Assembly (NCBI RefSeq): GCF_003544895.1
Contig: NZ_CP032125.1
Location: 1,688,001 to 1,752,000, forward strand
Direction: 5' to 3'
Length of the DNA stretch: 64,000 nt
DNA from: Profundibacter amoris
GTDB taxonomy: Bacteria > Pseudomonadota > Alphaproteobacteria > Rhodobacterales > Rhodobacteraceae
The notes beneath the pieces were generated by a model. That model did not search any database. It was not told where the DNA came from and worked only from the letters and a program-made list of their open reading frames with translations. Positions within the stretch are counted from its first letter, which is position 1; every line of letters begins with the position of its first letter. Below, piece by piece: positions 16,097 to 24,745 of the stretch. The translations under genes and the position numbers were made by a program.

Positions 16097-17364
16097 TGCA
16101 GCATCTCCAGCGCTGATTTCGGGGCGTCCTGAACGGTGATATGTTCGGGCGGCTCCATTAACGGGGTGTTTTCGCGCATCAACAGGCGGGGTTCGGAAAA
16201 CGGTGCAAGGCGTTCGACAAAATCCAGCGCCGCCAGAGCAAAGCCGCCGCGAAAGAACGAGGCATGCGGCACCTCCATCCAGAGGCGGTCGGCGTAGTTG
16301 TAGATTTCGTATGGCACATCGCCAACACCATCCCTGTCCTTGTCAAAACCGGCATAGTCGTCCCAGTGGTTGCCGTTCCAGCCTTCGCGCATCGCGGTGC
16401 CGCGGCCATTGACCAGAACCTGTGTGAAATTCGACAAAAAGGAATTGTCGTTGAAATTGTTGCCGGTCCAGTCGTTCAGAAACCGGATTCCGACACCGTT
16501 ATAGGCAATCCTGTTGCCTTCAAAGGTGTTGGGGTGTTCGGGGTCCCAGGGTGACGGGTCCAGATATATGCCAAAGGCATTGCCGACGATGTTGTTGTTA
16601 TAGACTTTGGCGCCCGAACTTTCCTTGAAACCCACACCAATCCCCGACGCCCCCCATGATCGCAGGATCTGGTTGTCGCGCAGGGTGATGTTATTGGCAT
16701 ACATCATGAAAATGCCAACCACGCAGTCGCTTATCTCGTTGTTTTCAACGGTGTTGCTGTGGGCGTACATAAAGTGGATGCCATAACGGCCATTGCGGAT
16801 GCGGTTGTTGCGGATGATATTGTTTGCCGAATACCAGATCACAAAATCGCGGGCGTCCTGGATATCGTTATCCTCGAATTTGTTGTCGTTGGAATACCAG
16901 ACGCGGATACTGTCGCCGCGCATTTCCAGCGGCTGCGCGCCGGTAAAAATGGTAACGCGGCGGAAAACGTTGTTGTTGGATTGCTTGATGTTCATCCCGA
17001 ACAGGGTGTTCTGGATCCGCACATCGCGCACAACATTATAGTTGCCCTCGACATACAGCCCCGCATGGGTTTCGGTAAACAACCTGCCGGAATTTTGCAG
17101 GGTCAGGTTTTTCAATGTCGCGCCCGAGGTCCTGAGCGTAACGACAGTCCCTTCCCCGCCCCCGTCAATCACCACACCGTTGCGACCGTCCAGAACGATG
17201 TTGTGGTCAATCACGATGTTTTCGACATAGGTGCCGGCGGGCGGCACAACTTCGGCCCCGTCCGCCGCTGCGTCGATCATATCCTGCAATGTGCCTGCCG
17301 ACACAGGGCCGGCAAGCATCATGGCAAGGATCGCGCCAAGCACTTTGTTTGGAAAGGGGCGCAT
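16093..17364 (-). CDS. nosD: NosD, periplasmic right-handed beta-helix maturation factor
   Basis: A 423-residue Sec-exported protein (signal VLGAILAMMLAGPVSA) built of many parallel beta-helix repeats rich in N-x-I-x-x-N patterns (NNIIRNNRIRNG, ENNEISDC). This is typical of NosD, which binds NosFY and supports CuZ assembly. I prefer ATG 17362-17364, seven bases after the upstream stop; an in-frame ATG 27 bases earlier (17391) is possible but overlaps that gene. Confidence 0.93.
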   Translation of the reverse strand: MRPFPNKVLGAILAMMLAGPVSAGTLQDMIDAAADGAEVVPPAGTYVENIVIDHNIVLDGRNGVVIDGGGEGTVVTLRTSGATLKNLTLQNSGRLFTETHAGLYVEGNYNVVRDVRIQNTLFGMNIKQSNNNVFRRVTIFTGAQPLEMRGDSIRVWYSNDNKFEDNDIQDARDFVIWYSANNIIRNNRIRNGRYGIHFMYAHSNTVENNEISDCVVGIFMMYANNITLRDNQILRSWGASGIGVGFKESSGAKVYNNNIVGNAFGIYLDPSPWDPEHPNTFEGNRIAYNGVGIRFLNDWTGNNFNDNSFLSNFTQVLVNGRGTAMREGWNGNHWDDYAGFDKDRDGVGDVPYEIYNYADRLWMEVPHASFFRGGFALAALDFVERLAPFSEPRLLMRENTPLMEPPEHITVQDAPKSALEMLQ

Positions 17365-17371
17365 GATCCGG

Positions 17372-18547
17372 TTACATCCGTGCGGCTGCATCGCCAGCAG
17401 TGCGAACTTGCTTGAACCGGATCAGACCGGCCAGCAGCAGCAATGCCGAGGATGCCAGCATCAGGAAGAACCCGCGTGCCGGATAGGAATGGGTGGTAAA
17501 CTGCGCCACTTTCCCGTCGCCGAATACGGTCGGCATGAACGGTTTCAGGGTAAAGGCCCCCATTTCGTTCAGGCTATGACCATACCACCAGAGCCAGCCG
17601 GCATATTCCGCCAGAAATCCGACCGGCAATGCCATCGGGATCAGCACCAGCAACCAGTAGAACGGCGATTTCACAGACCACGCGGCAAAGGTCATCAGCG
17701 CCATGAAGGCTATGATCACCGCATAAAGGATCTGTGCAACCGAACTCATCGTGGCAACCAGCGGGTCATTGCGCTCTGGCTCGTTAAACCAGCGGGCCAG
17801 CGATTTACCGTAATGCCATTTAAAGACCTGCATCAAAGAGCCGTTCCATTCCTCTTGCTGGTCCGAAGGGCGTTTGAAATTGTCGATATTGTAGGCCCGC
17901 CGCAGGTTGTCCAGCAGGGCATCCTTGTCCTTGTTAGCGGCGGCGTCTTCCACCGCTGCCTTGTTGCTTTCATCCAGTGATTGCTGAAGCATTTGCACAA
18001 TCGGTGCCAGATTTCGGTTGGTATCCCCCGCGTCCTGCCCCAGCGACACCACCATGCCGCTTAGATAGTTTGTGGTATGCAGCTTGGTCCCGTCTTTGCC
18101 GTACATTGCCATGGTCATCCAGACGGCAATCCCGCCATATCCGACAATCGAAACCAGCAACCGGGTTTTTCGCCCCGGTGCGGCAAAGGCCAGTGCCATC
18201 ACAATCAGCATGGCAAACAGGAAGGGTGAAAATGCTTTTTCCACCGGCCCGCCCGATGCGATTGGATACATGCCAACGTAGTGGTTGATCGTGTCCATTT
18301 CATGCACACAATTCAGGGCTTCGGTTTCGACCACCTCTTCGCTGTCGCGTATGGTGCAGCCGTTTTGCACACTGTCCATATGGAACAGAATACGAATCCC
18401 CTGCGGGAAGGTTGCCTCGGGGTAATTCGGCGCTGTCAGTGACACCCACCAACCGGGTGACACAAAGGAAAAACCGATCAAAACCACCGAGATAAGTACC
18501 AGCACACGGTATACGATACCGCGGCGTGAAGACGACGCCTGTTCCAT
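17372..18547 (-). CDS. nosB: NosB-like integral membrane protein
   Basis: A 391-residue membrane protein. There is one N-terminal helix, a periplasmic region containing HEMDTINHYVGMYPI, two helices, a soluble charged segment (about residues 185-265), and further helices at the C-terminus. Position between the nosZ/cytochrome genes and nosD, together with this layout, matches the nosB gene that marks clade II nos clusters. Its function is not established; a role in N2O reduction or electron transfer has been assumed for the family. The gene-symbol call rests on synteny and general resemblance. Confidence 0.7.
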   Translation of the reverse strand: MEQASSSRRGIVYRVLVLISVVLIGFSFVSPGWWVSLTAPNYPEATFPQGIRILFHMDSVQNGCTIRDSEEVVETEALNCVHEMDTINHYVGMYPIASGGPVEKAFSPFLFAMLIVMALAFAAPGRKTRLLVSIVGYGGIAVWMTMAMYGKDGTKLHTTNYLSGMVVSLGQDAGDTNRNLAPIVQMLQQSLDESNKAAVEDAAANKDKDALLDNLRRAYNIDNFKRPSDQQEEWNGSLMQVFKWHYGKSLARWFNEPERNDPLVATMSSVAQILYAVIIAFMALMTFAAWSVKSPFYWLLVLIPMALPVGFLAEYAGWLWWYGHSLNEMGAFTLKPFMPTVFGDGKVAQFTTHSYPARGFFLMLASSALLLLAGLIRFKQVRTAGDAAARM

Positions 18548-18626
18548 AGCAAACCTGTCTATTAGTTAAATGTGTCCCGGACAGGGGCAACCTGTCCGGG
18601 GTGTTCATACGAGCAGTAGCAGATAC

Positions 18627-19340
18627 TTACCAGTCGAAATCGGGGTTAACCCAGCCGGGTTCCGCGATCATTTCGGGGTGCGGTTTCAACCGTGAAACGT
18701 AGTCCAGCACGGCGTCCATGTCCTCGTCGCTGAAACTGGCAATCTGTTTCACCATATCCGGGTTGGCATTACGGCGCTTGCCATCACGGATCCACTGGAA
18801 CTGACGCACCAGATAGTTGTAGTGCTGGCCGTGGATACGGGGATAGAATTTTTCGTCCGATCCTTCACCAGATTCACCGTGACAGCGCACGCAGTTGTCC
18901 TTGTACAGCTTCTCGCCCAGTTCCAGATTATCGCCCGGCCCTACCCCGTTTTCGGGGTTCATCGGCAGTTTGGAAATATAGGCAGCAACATCCATAATGG
19001 ACTGTGGCCCACCAATTTCGGATGGCTTGGCGAAAGGATACATTGTCGGGTTATCGCGGTTTTGCGCCCGAATATCCGCCAGCTGTTTGATGATCACATT
19101 CACATGCTGACCAGCCAGCTGCGGGAATGTCCCGTCCGGCAGACCCCAGCCATTCAACTGGTGACAGGCCGAGCAAACCTCGTAGGTTTCGATACCGTTT
19201 TCATGGTCCGGAGTCAGGCCAAGGGCTTCGTCCTGCTCGCCGCCGGTGTTGTTCCAGCCCTCGGTGGCGGTTTCTGCCAGTACGGGGGCCGCAAAGGCCA
19301 GCACTGTGGCCATAACGGCCGATGTTATTTTCATTTTCAT
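18627..19340 (-). CDS. Dihaem cytochrome c (c4-like), electron carrier to NosZ
   Basis: A 237-residue Sec-exported protein (signal ending VLAETA) with two CXXCH haem sites, CSACH and CVRCH, in two similar class I domains, so c4-like. ATG 19338-19340 has a strong AAGGAAG site; upstream in-frame starts lie within the neighbouring cytochrome gene. It occupies the place of the small monohaem NosC1/NosC2 genes of epsilonproteobacterial nos clusters and probably carries electrons from NosGH to NosZ. Confidence 0.85.
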   Translation of the reverse strand: MKMKITSAVMATVLAFAAPVLAETATEGWNNTGGEQDEALGLTPDHENGIETYEVCSACHQLNGWGLPDGTFPQLAGQHVNVIIKQLADIRAQNRDNPTMYPFAKPSEIGGPQSIMDVAAYISKLPMNPENGVGPGDNLELGEKLYKDNCVRCHGESGEGSDEKFYPRIHGQHYNYLVRQFQWIRDGKRRNANPDMVKQIASFSDEDMDAVLDYVSRLKPHPEMIAEPGWVNPDFDW

Positions 19341-19362
19341 TTTGCGCTTCCTTTCAGGTTGC

Positions 19363-20013
19363 TTATTCCGCATTGCGGTCGATTTGCGAAAGCCATGTTG
19401 CCATGGCCGCGATTTGATCGTCATCAGCCCGTTTGATCGTGCCGAACATCATCTTGGATTTGCCGGATGTGCGTGTCTTGTCACGAATTTCGGTCATTGC
19501 GCGGATCAGATACTCGCGATCCAGACCGGCAATATAGGGATAGGCCTTGTTGCTGGGCTTATCGCCTTCCTTCCCGTGGCAGGAGCGGCATCCCAGTTTC
19601 TTATAAATCTTTGCCGCAGCCGCCAGTTCATCTTCGGTTGGCGCTGGATCCAGAACCTCTGGTTTGGCGGGATCCTGCACTGCCAGATAGGCAACAACAT
19701 TTTTCAAATCATCTTCCGACAGCAAATGCATGATATCGGCCATGCCCTGCACAAAGGTGTGTCCGGTTTCCGGATCGACACTGCCCACGCGTTTGCCATC
19801 TCTGATGGCTTTGAGCTGCGTCAACAGATAGGCTGGGTTCTGCCCTGCCAGCGCTGGATAGGTTGCAATCGGCTTGGCACCATTACGGCCATGACAGGCC
19901 ATACAGGTTTTGGTCATATAAACCCGTTTACCATCTTTGACAGCATCGGAAAAAGCAGGGGCCGCCGATAGGACCGCCGTGCCAAGGATGAGAGCGGTGA
20001 GTGCTGAACGCAT
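19363..20013 (-). CDS. Dihaem cytochrome c (c4-like), second copy
   Basis: A 216-residue exported protein (signal LILGTAVLSAAPAFSDA) with two CXXCH motifs, CMACH and CRSCH, each followed by a class I cytochrome fold. It sits between nosZ and the other dihaem cytochrome. The two proteins are related in architecture but clearly different in sequence, suggesting an old duplication or separate electron entry points. Start ATG 20011-20013 gives the proper signal peptide. Confidence 0.85.
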   Translation of the reverse strand: MRSALTALILGTAVLSAAPAFSDAVKDGKRVYMTKTCMACHGRNGAKPIATYPALAGQNPAYLLTQLKAIRDGKRVGSVDPETGHTFVQGMADIMHLLSEDDLKNVVAYLAVQDPAKPEVLDPAPTEDELAAAAKIYKKLGCRSCHGKEGDKPSNKAYPYIAGLDREYLIRAMTEIRDKTRTSGKSKMMFGTIKRADDDQIAAMATWLSQIDRNAE

Positions 20014-20088
20014 TTCGTGTCCTGACTTGTTAATTCGGGTGAGAACGGGTGGCGCGAACGCCACCCGCATTATCATTAAGGATTTGCC

Positions 20089-22386
20089 TTACTCGACGAC
20101 GACAGCGCCGTGTTCATCCAGGTAGGTTTTGGCGCGCAGACCAATATCGGCGGCTTTCACCTGATACTGCCACCACTGACCGGCCCAAAGTGTCGCGTTC
20201 TGCCAGTCACTTTCGGCAGCCGCGGCTTCGGATTTGGCCTTGGCATCCGCAGCAAAGTTCAACTGGTCAACCGCATCTTCGACTAGCGATGCAACTTCGG
20301 GGAAGTCCTTATAGTTGCGTGCTGTGATGTAGCCGACCACACTGTCGATAACCGCCTGGGTATCAACATTGGTCTGAACCTGCTTGTCATAGTCAGCCTG
20401 GGTATAGGCCTGACCTTCGGACACAGCAGCCGCTTCTTCGACATAGCCCTTGGGCTTGATCACCAGATAACCTTCCATCTCCAGGTGCAGGGCCGAGCAG
20501 AACTCGGTGCAATAGAAGGAGAAGATACCGGGCTTGTCGGCAACGATCGACGCGGTCGAGGTTTTGCCGGGTTCCAGCGAAAGGTTCACGTTATATGTCG
20601 AAACCGAGAACCCGTGGGTTTCGTCTTCGGCACGTTCCGAGTTGGTGATGATGAAGTTGACGGTGTCGCCTTCGTTCACTTCGATGATTTCCGGTGTAAA
20701 GTGCGACCGGATCGCAGTCATGTAAACGTTGACTGTTGTGCCGTCACGCTCGATCCGCTCGGAACCGGGACGTGTCGCACCTTCGTGCTTGCCGCCTGTG
20801 CGCGAGTTGGTGCCATAGCGGTACCGAACCAGCGGCTTCAGCTTGTCTGCGGCAATAGCGGCAGCATAGTGCGGCTCGCCCAGTGGAACGGGCATGTCGT
20901 ACAGCAGTTCCATCTTGTCGCCAGTGATGTCGATCAGCTGGTGGTTCTGCGGGTGCAGCGGGCCAACAGGGTTGAACCGGTCAATCGCCAGTTTGTTCAG
21001 CGAAATCAGGTAATGGCCGGCGGGTTTAACGCTTTCGCCTTCCATTGCCACAAGGTGGCCAACGTTATAGTGGATCGAGATCTTGTCCAGAACCTTGCCT
21101 TCGCAATAGTCCCATTTCGCAATCTGGCTATCCACATACAGCGATGTATAGATCACACATGGTTTGGAATCATACTGGTTGTGCAGCGGACCAAGGCCCA
21201 GCGGCACCTGAACGTGCAGCGCGTCTTCCATCTTGATGATTGGCAAACCGTAGGGATCAACACCCGAGAAGTTCTTGGCCTCGATGGCGGCCTGAATTTT
21301 CTCGAACGAATAAACCGATGCGGTTACGTCCAGTTTACCACCGACAACGATGAATTTACCATCGGGCGAAACGTCAACGCCGTGTGGTGATTTTGGTTCG
21401 GCGACCAGATAAACAAGACCTTCTTCAACAGCGGTTTCCAGACTGATGACCGGGTGGTCATTGATCATTGTAACCTTGCCGGCCTTGTAGACCTCTTCTG
21501 CCTTCTTCCAGTTGATGATGTGAAGGAAGTCGGTATCGGCCTGCGAACAGCCAGCCTCGAACGGCGGACGGCCGCTTTCGATACCGCCAACATAACGTTC
21601 CGCACAGAACGAGTTGGTGAAGGACCAGCCATAGGACACCAGTTTACCGGCGTCGGTCAGATCCTGAGTGTAGGGTGGCAGTTCGATCGAGAAACTGTTC
21701 TCGGGTTCGATCCGGCCTTTTTCACGGTTGAATTTCCAGTAGGTAATCGCCCCGCGGAATTTCTCGTTGAAGTCGGAAAGCGGTGCGAAACCACGGCCCA
21801 GAATGCCCGGATATTGCGCAGCTTCCAGAACATATTCCGTGTTCGGTGTCACGAATGTGCCGCCGTGTTCGGATTGCAGGATCGGGTTCACAACAATCTG
21901 CTTGGTTTCGAAGTCATCAAGCGAAATCACACCAACACGGGGCGCTGATTTGTCGTTGATGAACAGGAATTCACCATCCGGCGCGCCTTCGGTTTCCGAC
22001 AGCGCGGGGTGGTGGGTATCGCCCCAAGTCAATTCGCGGCCGTCGATTATACCGCCAGCCAGAACCGCTTTGGATTCCTCGTCAAAACCATAGCCTTGCC
22101 ATGGTTCAGGCGTAAACACCGAAACGTATTTCAAAATGCGCATCGAAGGCACACCATATACCATGATTTGCCCTGACTGACCGCCAGATGAAAATACAAT
22201 AAATTCGTCACGTCCCCCTGTCGGCGTGTAGGTTTTGGCCGCAGCAAGCAGATCTTTCTGGCTAAGCCCCCTACGTGCCATCACTTCATCCAGTGTCTCG
22301 GCCGGAACTGCCATCGCAGTTGCTGCCAGACCCAGAGAAGCAACGCCCGCCAAGGTGGTAAAGCGTTTGCGTATGGTCTGTTTCAT
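20089..22386 (-). CDS. nosZ: Nitrous oxide reductase, clade II (Sec-exported) type
   Basis: A 765-residue periplasmic enzyme that reduces N2O to N2. The signal peptide (MKQTIRKRFTTLAGVASLGL) has no twin-arginine motif, so Sec export is expected, as in clade II. The seven-bladed propeller carries the CuZ ligand motif GDTHHPALSET (His125, His126) and SPHGVDVSPDGK. The CuA cupredoxin domain ends with CTEFCSALHLEM (Cys626, Cys630, His634, Met637). About 110 mostly helical residues follow CuA without a CXXCH, in contrast to the Wolinella enzyme's cytochrome domain. ATG 22384-22386 was chosen; the longer frame has no signal. Confidence 0.96.
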   Translation of the reverse strand: MKQTIRKRFTTLAGVASLGLAATAMAVPAETLDEVMARRGLSQKDLLAAAKTYTPTGGRDEFIVFSSGGQSGQIMVYGVPSMRILKYVSVFTPEPWQGYGFDEESKAVLAGGIIDGRELTWGDTHHPALSETEGAPDGEFLFINDKSAPRVGVISLDDFETKQIVVNPILQSEHGGTFVTPNTEYVLEAAQYPGILGRGFAPLSDFNEKFRGAITYWKFNREKGRIEPENSFSIELPPYTQDLTDAGKLVSYGWSFTNSFCAERYVGGIESGRPPFEAGCSQADTDFLHIINWKKAEEVYKAGKVTMINDHPVISLETAVEEGLVYLVAEPKSPHGVDVSPDGKFIVVGGKLDVTASVYSFEKIQAAIEAKNFSGVDPYGLPIIKMEDALHVQVPLGLGPLHNQYDSKPCVIYTSLYVDSQIAKWDYCEGKVLDKISIHYNVGHLVAMEGESVKPAGHYLISLNKLAIDRFNPVGPLHPQNHQLIDITGDKMELLYDMPVPLGEPHYAAAIAADKLKPLVRYRYGTNSRTGGKHEGATRPGSERIERDGTTVNVYMTAIRSHFTPEIIEVNEGDTVNFIITNSERAEDETHGFSVSTYNVNLSLEPGKTSTASIVADKPGIFSFYCTEFCSALHLEMEGYLVIKPKGYVEEAAAVSEGQAYTQADYDKQVQTNVDTQAVIDSVVGYITARNYKDFPEVASLVEDAVDQLNFAADAKAKSEAAAAESDWQNATLWAGQWWQYQVKAADIGLRAKTYLDEHGAVVVE

Positions 22387-22520
22387 TTTCTGTCCTCGTA
22401 TTTCCGGGCAACCAATTTCGCTATTACACCGAAGCCCGGAGTCGGTGCCGCGCAAGTCTGGATATAGATGTGGCGCAGACTTGATCACGGGAACTTGACC
22501 ACACAAAAATTTTGCGTTCC

Positions 22521-22534
22521 TTGACTTTTGTCAA
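22521..22534 (-). promoter_or_regulatory. NNR/DNR/FNR-type box upstream of nosZ
   Basis: TTGACTTTTGTCAA is a perfect TTGAC-N4-GTCAA palindrome, 135 bases before the nosZ start. It matches the box of CRP/FNR-family regulators that respond to oxygen limitation or NO. No convincing -10 element is visible at the class II distance; TATATC-like bases near 22462-22467 would give a more upstream (class I) geometry. The remainder of the 282-base gap after menA shows no gene. Confidence 0.75.
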
Positions 22535-22668
22535 AGCGTGGTGGTTTTTGCATCCATTTTTTTGAATATTTCCCGGGGCGGGATTGTCCGGGGATCAAAC
22601 AAAGGCTGTCTCGACCTATTCTCCTACAGATTTGGCCGAAAACCGAATCCCCGAAAGCCGGTTCCAGA

Positions 22669-23601
22669 TTAGAAATACCGGGCTAAGACGATCGCAAACA
22701 AAAGCAGAATCTGGAAACCTACAGTGCCGGCAATCAACCTGTTCAGGCCCGCAGAAACAGGGGTTTTCATCATTCCGGCGACCAGAATGAATGCAAGAAC
22801 AGTGACCGGAACAAAAGGTAGAAAGCCTGCAATATTACTTGCGGATATCAATACCCCGCCCAGTAATGCCGCCATCAGGAAAAACCCGTAAAGGCCACGG
22901 GTTGCCCCCTGCCCGATTACAATTGCCAAGGTTCTTCGACCGGCAATTTGATCTAGATCACGATCCCGATGGTTGTTGATCAACAGAACCGCTGCAGCCG
23001 GCAGGCCGGTGATGATTCCAATCATCAGCACATCACCCGTGATCTGCTGACCGTGCAGATAAACCGTACCTCCAACCGCAACAACGCCAAAGAACGCAAT
23101 TACCAGCGCTTCGCCAAGCGGGCTGTGGGACAAAGGATATGCTCCCATTGAATAGAAATATCCCAAGGCCAGCGAAACCAGCCCGATTAGAATGACCGGC
23201 CAGCCACCGATCATGGTCAGCCACAGGCCGAACAGCGCCGCTGTGGCAAAAGCCGCCATGGCCGCGCGCCGTACCAGTGCCGCATCCAGCAGGCCAAGGC
23301 CGGTCATACGGGGCGGCCCCAAGCGGTCCGGCCCATCTGTTCCGCGCCCGCCATCGGCTGCATCGTTCCACAGGTTTGTGCCAATCTGGATCGAAGCGGC
23401 GGCCACCATAGCGGCCACCATCACTGCCACATTCCAATCCCCGGATTGCGCCGCCAGCCATGTACCCACCGCAACAGGCGCCAGCGACAGTCCAAGGGTT
23501 TTCACCCGCGCCGCAATGAACAACAAAACAGGCATCGGCAAATGCCGCAGCCGATCTGCTATCTGCGCCGTGGTATCCGCTGTGGGGGCTGTTGAATTCA
23601 T
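22669..23601 (-). CDS. menA: 1,4-dihydroxy-2-naphthoate polyprenyltransferase (MenA)
   Basis: A 310-residue UbiA-superfamily membrane prenyltransferase with about nine helices. The first Asp-rich motif reads NLWNDAADGGRGTD followed by RLGPPRMTG, and the second NNHRDRDLD. The N-terminal RVKTLGLSLAPVAVGT and the central segment GYFYSMGAYPLSHSPLGE are MenA-type features. UbiA proper has a different first motif. It should make demethylmenaquinone. Its start overlaps the stop of ubiE (ATGA), and it lies 282 bases upstream of nosZ on the same strand. Confidence 0.8.
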   Translation of the reverse strand: MNSTAPTADTTAQIADRLRHLPMPVLLFIAARVKTLGLSLAPVAVGTWLAAQSGDWNVAVMVAAMVAAASIQIGTNLWNDAADGGRGTDGPDRLGPPRMTGLGLLDAALVRRAAMAAFATAALFGLWLTMIGGWPVILIGLVSLALGYFYSMGAYPLSHSPLGEALVIAFFGVVAVGGTVYLHGQQITGDVLMIGIITGLPAAAVLLINNHRDRDLDQIAGRRTLAIVIGQGATRGLYGFFLMAALLGGVLISASNIAGFLPFVPVTVLAFILVAGMMKTPVSAGLNRLIAGTVGFQILLLFAIVLARYF

Positions 23602-24362
23602 TTCTTTACCGCAACATGCAACACCGCAACGCCGAACATAAAGGCGCGGGTTTCGATCGTTTCCAGCCCTGCCTTGTCCAGTGCACGGGTCACGTCATCG
23701 GCGGCCGGGAACAGGCGGATCGATTCCACCAGATAGGTATAAGCCCCCTTGTCCCGCGCCACCATCGCGCCGATGGCCGGAATGACAAAACGCGAATGAA
23801 TACCGTAAAACGGTGCAAACCACGCCGCGGGCTTGGAAAACTCCAGCAACACCAGACTGCCCCCTGGTTTCAGCACCCGCGCGGTTTCGGCCAGCGCACG
23901 TGCCGGATCGGTCATGTTTCGCAGCCCGAACACCAGCGTCACACCGGCGGCAAAGGCATCCCCCAGCGGCATATCTTCGGCCTCGGCGTGTAGATATTCA
24001 ACACTATCCCCGCCGCGTTTGCGGGCCACCTCCAGCATACCGGCGCTGGCATCGGCGATGATCACCTTGCGGGACGGATCGGCCGCCTTCACCCCAAAGG
24101 CAATGTCACCCGTGCCCCCCGCCAGATCAACCAGCGGGCCATCCTTGCCCTGAAGCCGCTTTAGCGCCACCCGCACCGTGGCGCGTTTCCACAGGCGGTG
24201 CAGGCCAAAGCTCATCAGATCATTCATCAGGTCATAACGTGGTGCGATCCGGTCAAACAACGCCCGCACAGCGCCGCGCCGCTCAGCCTCGGCCACGCGT
24301 TCTGCGCCGAAAGTTTCGCGCAGACTGTCCAGTTCCTTGACCCGTTCTTGTGACGCTACCAT
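23598..24362 (-). CDS. ubiE: UbiE/MenG quinone C-methyltransferase
   Basis: A 254-residue SAM-dependent methyltransferase. The N-terminal YDLMNDLMSFGLHRLWK, SAM-binding DLAGGTGDIAFG, and C-terminal YTYLVESIRLFP are diagnostic of UbiE/MenG. The enzyme methylates demethylmenaquinone and/or the ubiquinone precursor. Translational coupling to menA argues that here it acts in menaquinone synthesis. ATG 24360-24362 (MVASQERVKEL) was chosen; the longer frame runs into upstream non-coding DNA. Confidence 0.9.
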   Translation of the reverse strand: MVASQERVKELDSLRETFGAERVAEAERRGAVRALFDRIAPRYDLMNDLMSFGLHRLWKRATVRVALKRLQGKDGPLVDLAGGTGDIAFGVKAADPSRKVIIADASAGMLEVARKRGGDSVEYLHAEAEDMPLGDAFAAGVTLVFGLRNMTDPARALAETARVLKPGGSLVLLEFSKPAAWFAPFYGIHSRFVIPAIGAMVARDKGAYTYLVESIRLFPAADDVTRALDKAGLETIETRAFMFGVAVLHVAVKK

Positions 24363-24577
24363 TGCCTCATCCCTCTTGCTTGCCCTGCATATAGAGGGCT
24401 GGGTTCGTCCTGTCACCAAGCTAAATAACGACAGCAAAGATTCTTCCATTGGGCAGATTGTCCCGCTCGGAAATTCCCTGCATATTTGTTTTGCAAGCCG
24501 CACGGCCATCCCGACATCTGGTAAAAGCTGGCCAGATCATGGGTTCGCAAATGTTTTGATTTTGGCTTGCAACAATG

Positions 24578-24606
24578 CTGTCATATAACTGTTACACGAC
24601 TGTTAC
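24578..24606 (+). promoter_or_regulatory. Pho box (PhoB binding site) of the Na+/Pi cotransporter gene
   Basis: Three heptamers spaced by four bases are present: CTGTCAT (24578-24584), CTGTTAC (24589-24595) and CTGTTAC (24600-24606). The 11-bp direct-repeat layout is that of PhoB sites, CTGTCAT-N4-CTGTCAT. It lies 140 bases upstream of the cotransporter GTG start. In the 383-base gap between ubiE and this gene I see no other feature. Confidence 0.8.
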
Positions 24607-24745
24607 ATAGCGGTTTTTCTGCTTTTTTCAGTCACTTACCGCGTGTTTGCTTGCCCCGACAAAGGCCGTATACCATCAAATACGCTTGCAAACAGGGCAT
24701 CCTTTGCCTAGTTAGGCGCACCCATCCAAGGCGAACGAGGCAGCA

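Noticed and set aside
22669-23601. UbiA (4-hydroxybenzoate prenyltransferase)
   Set aside because: The first Asp motif NLWNDAADGGRGTD with RLGPPR and the YSMGAYPL segment are MenA-type, and the gene is coupled to a methyltransferase rather than to ubiC.
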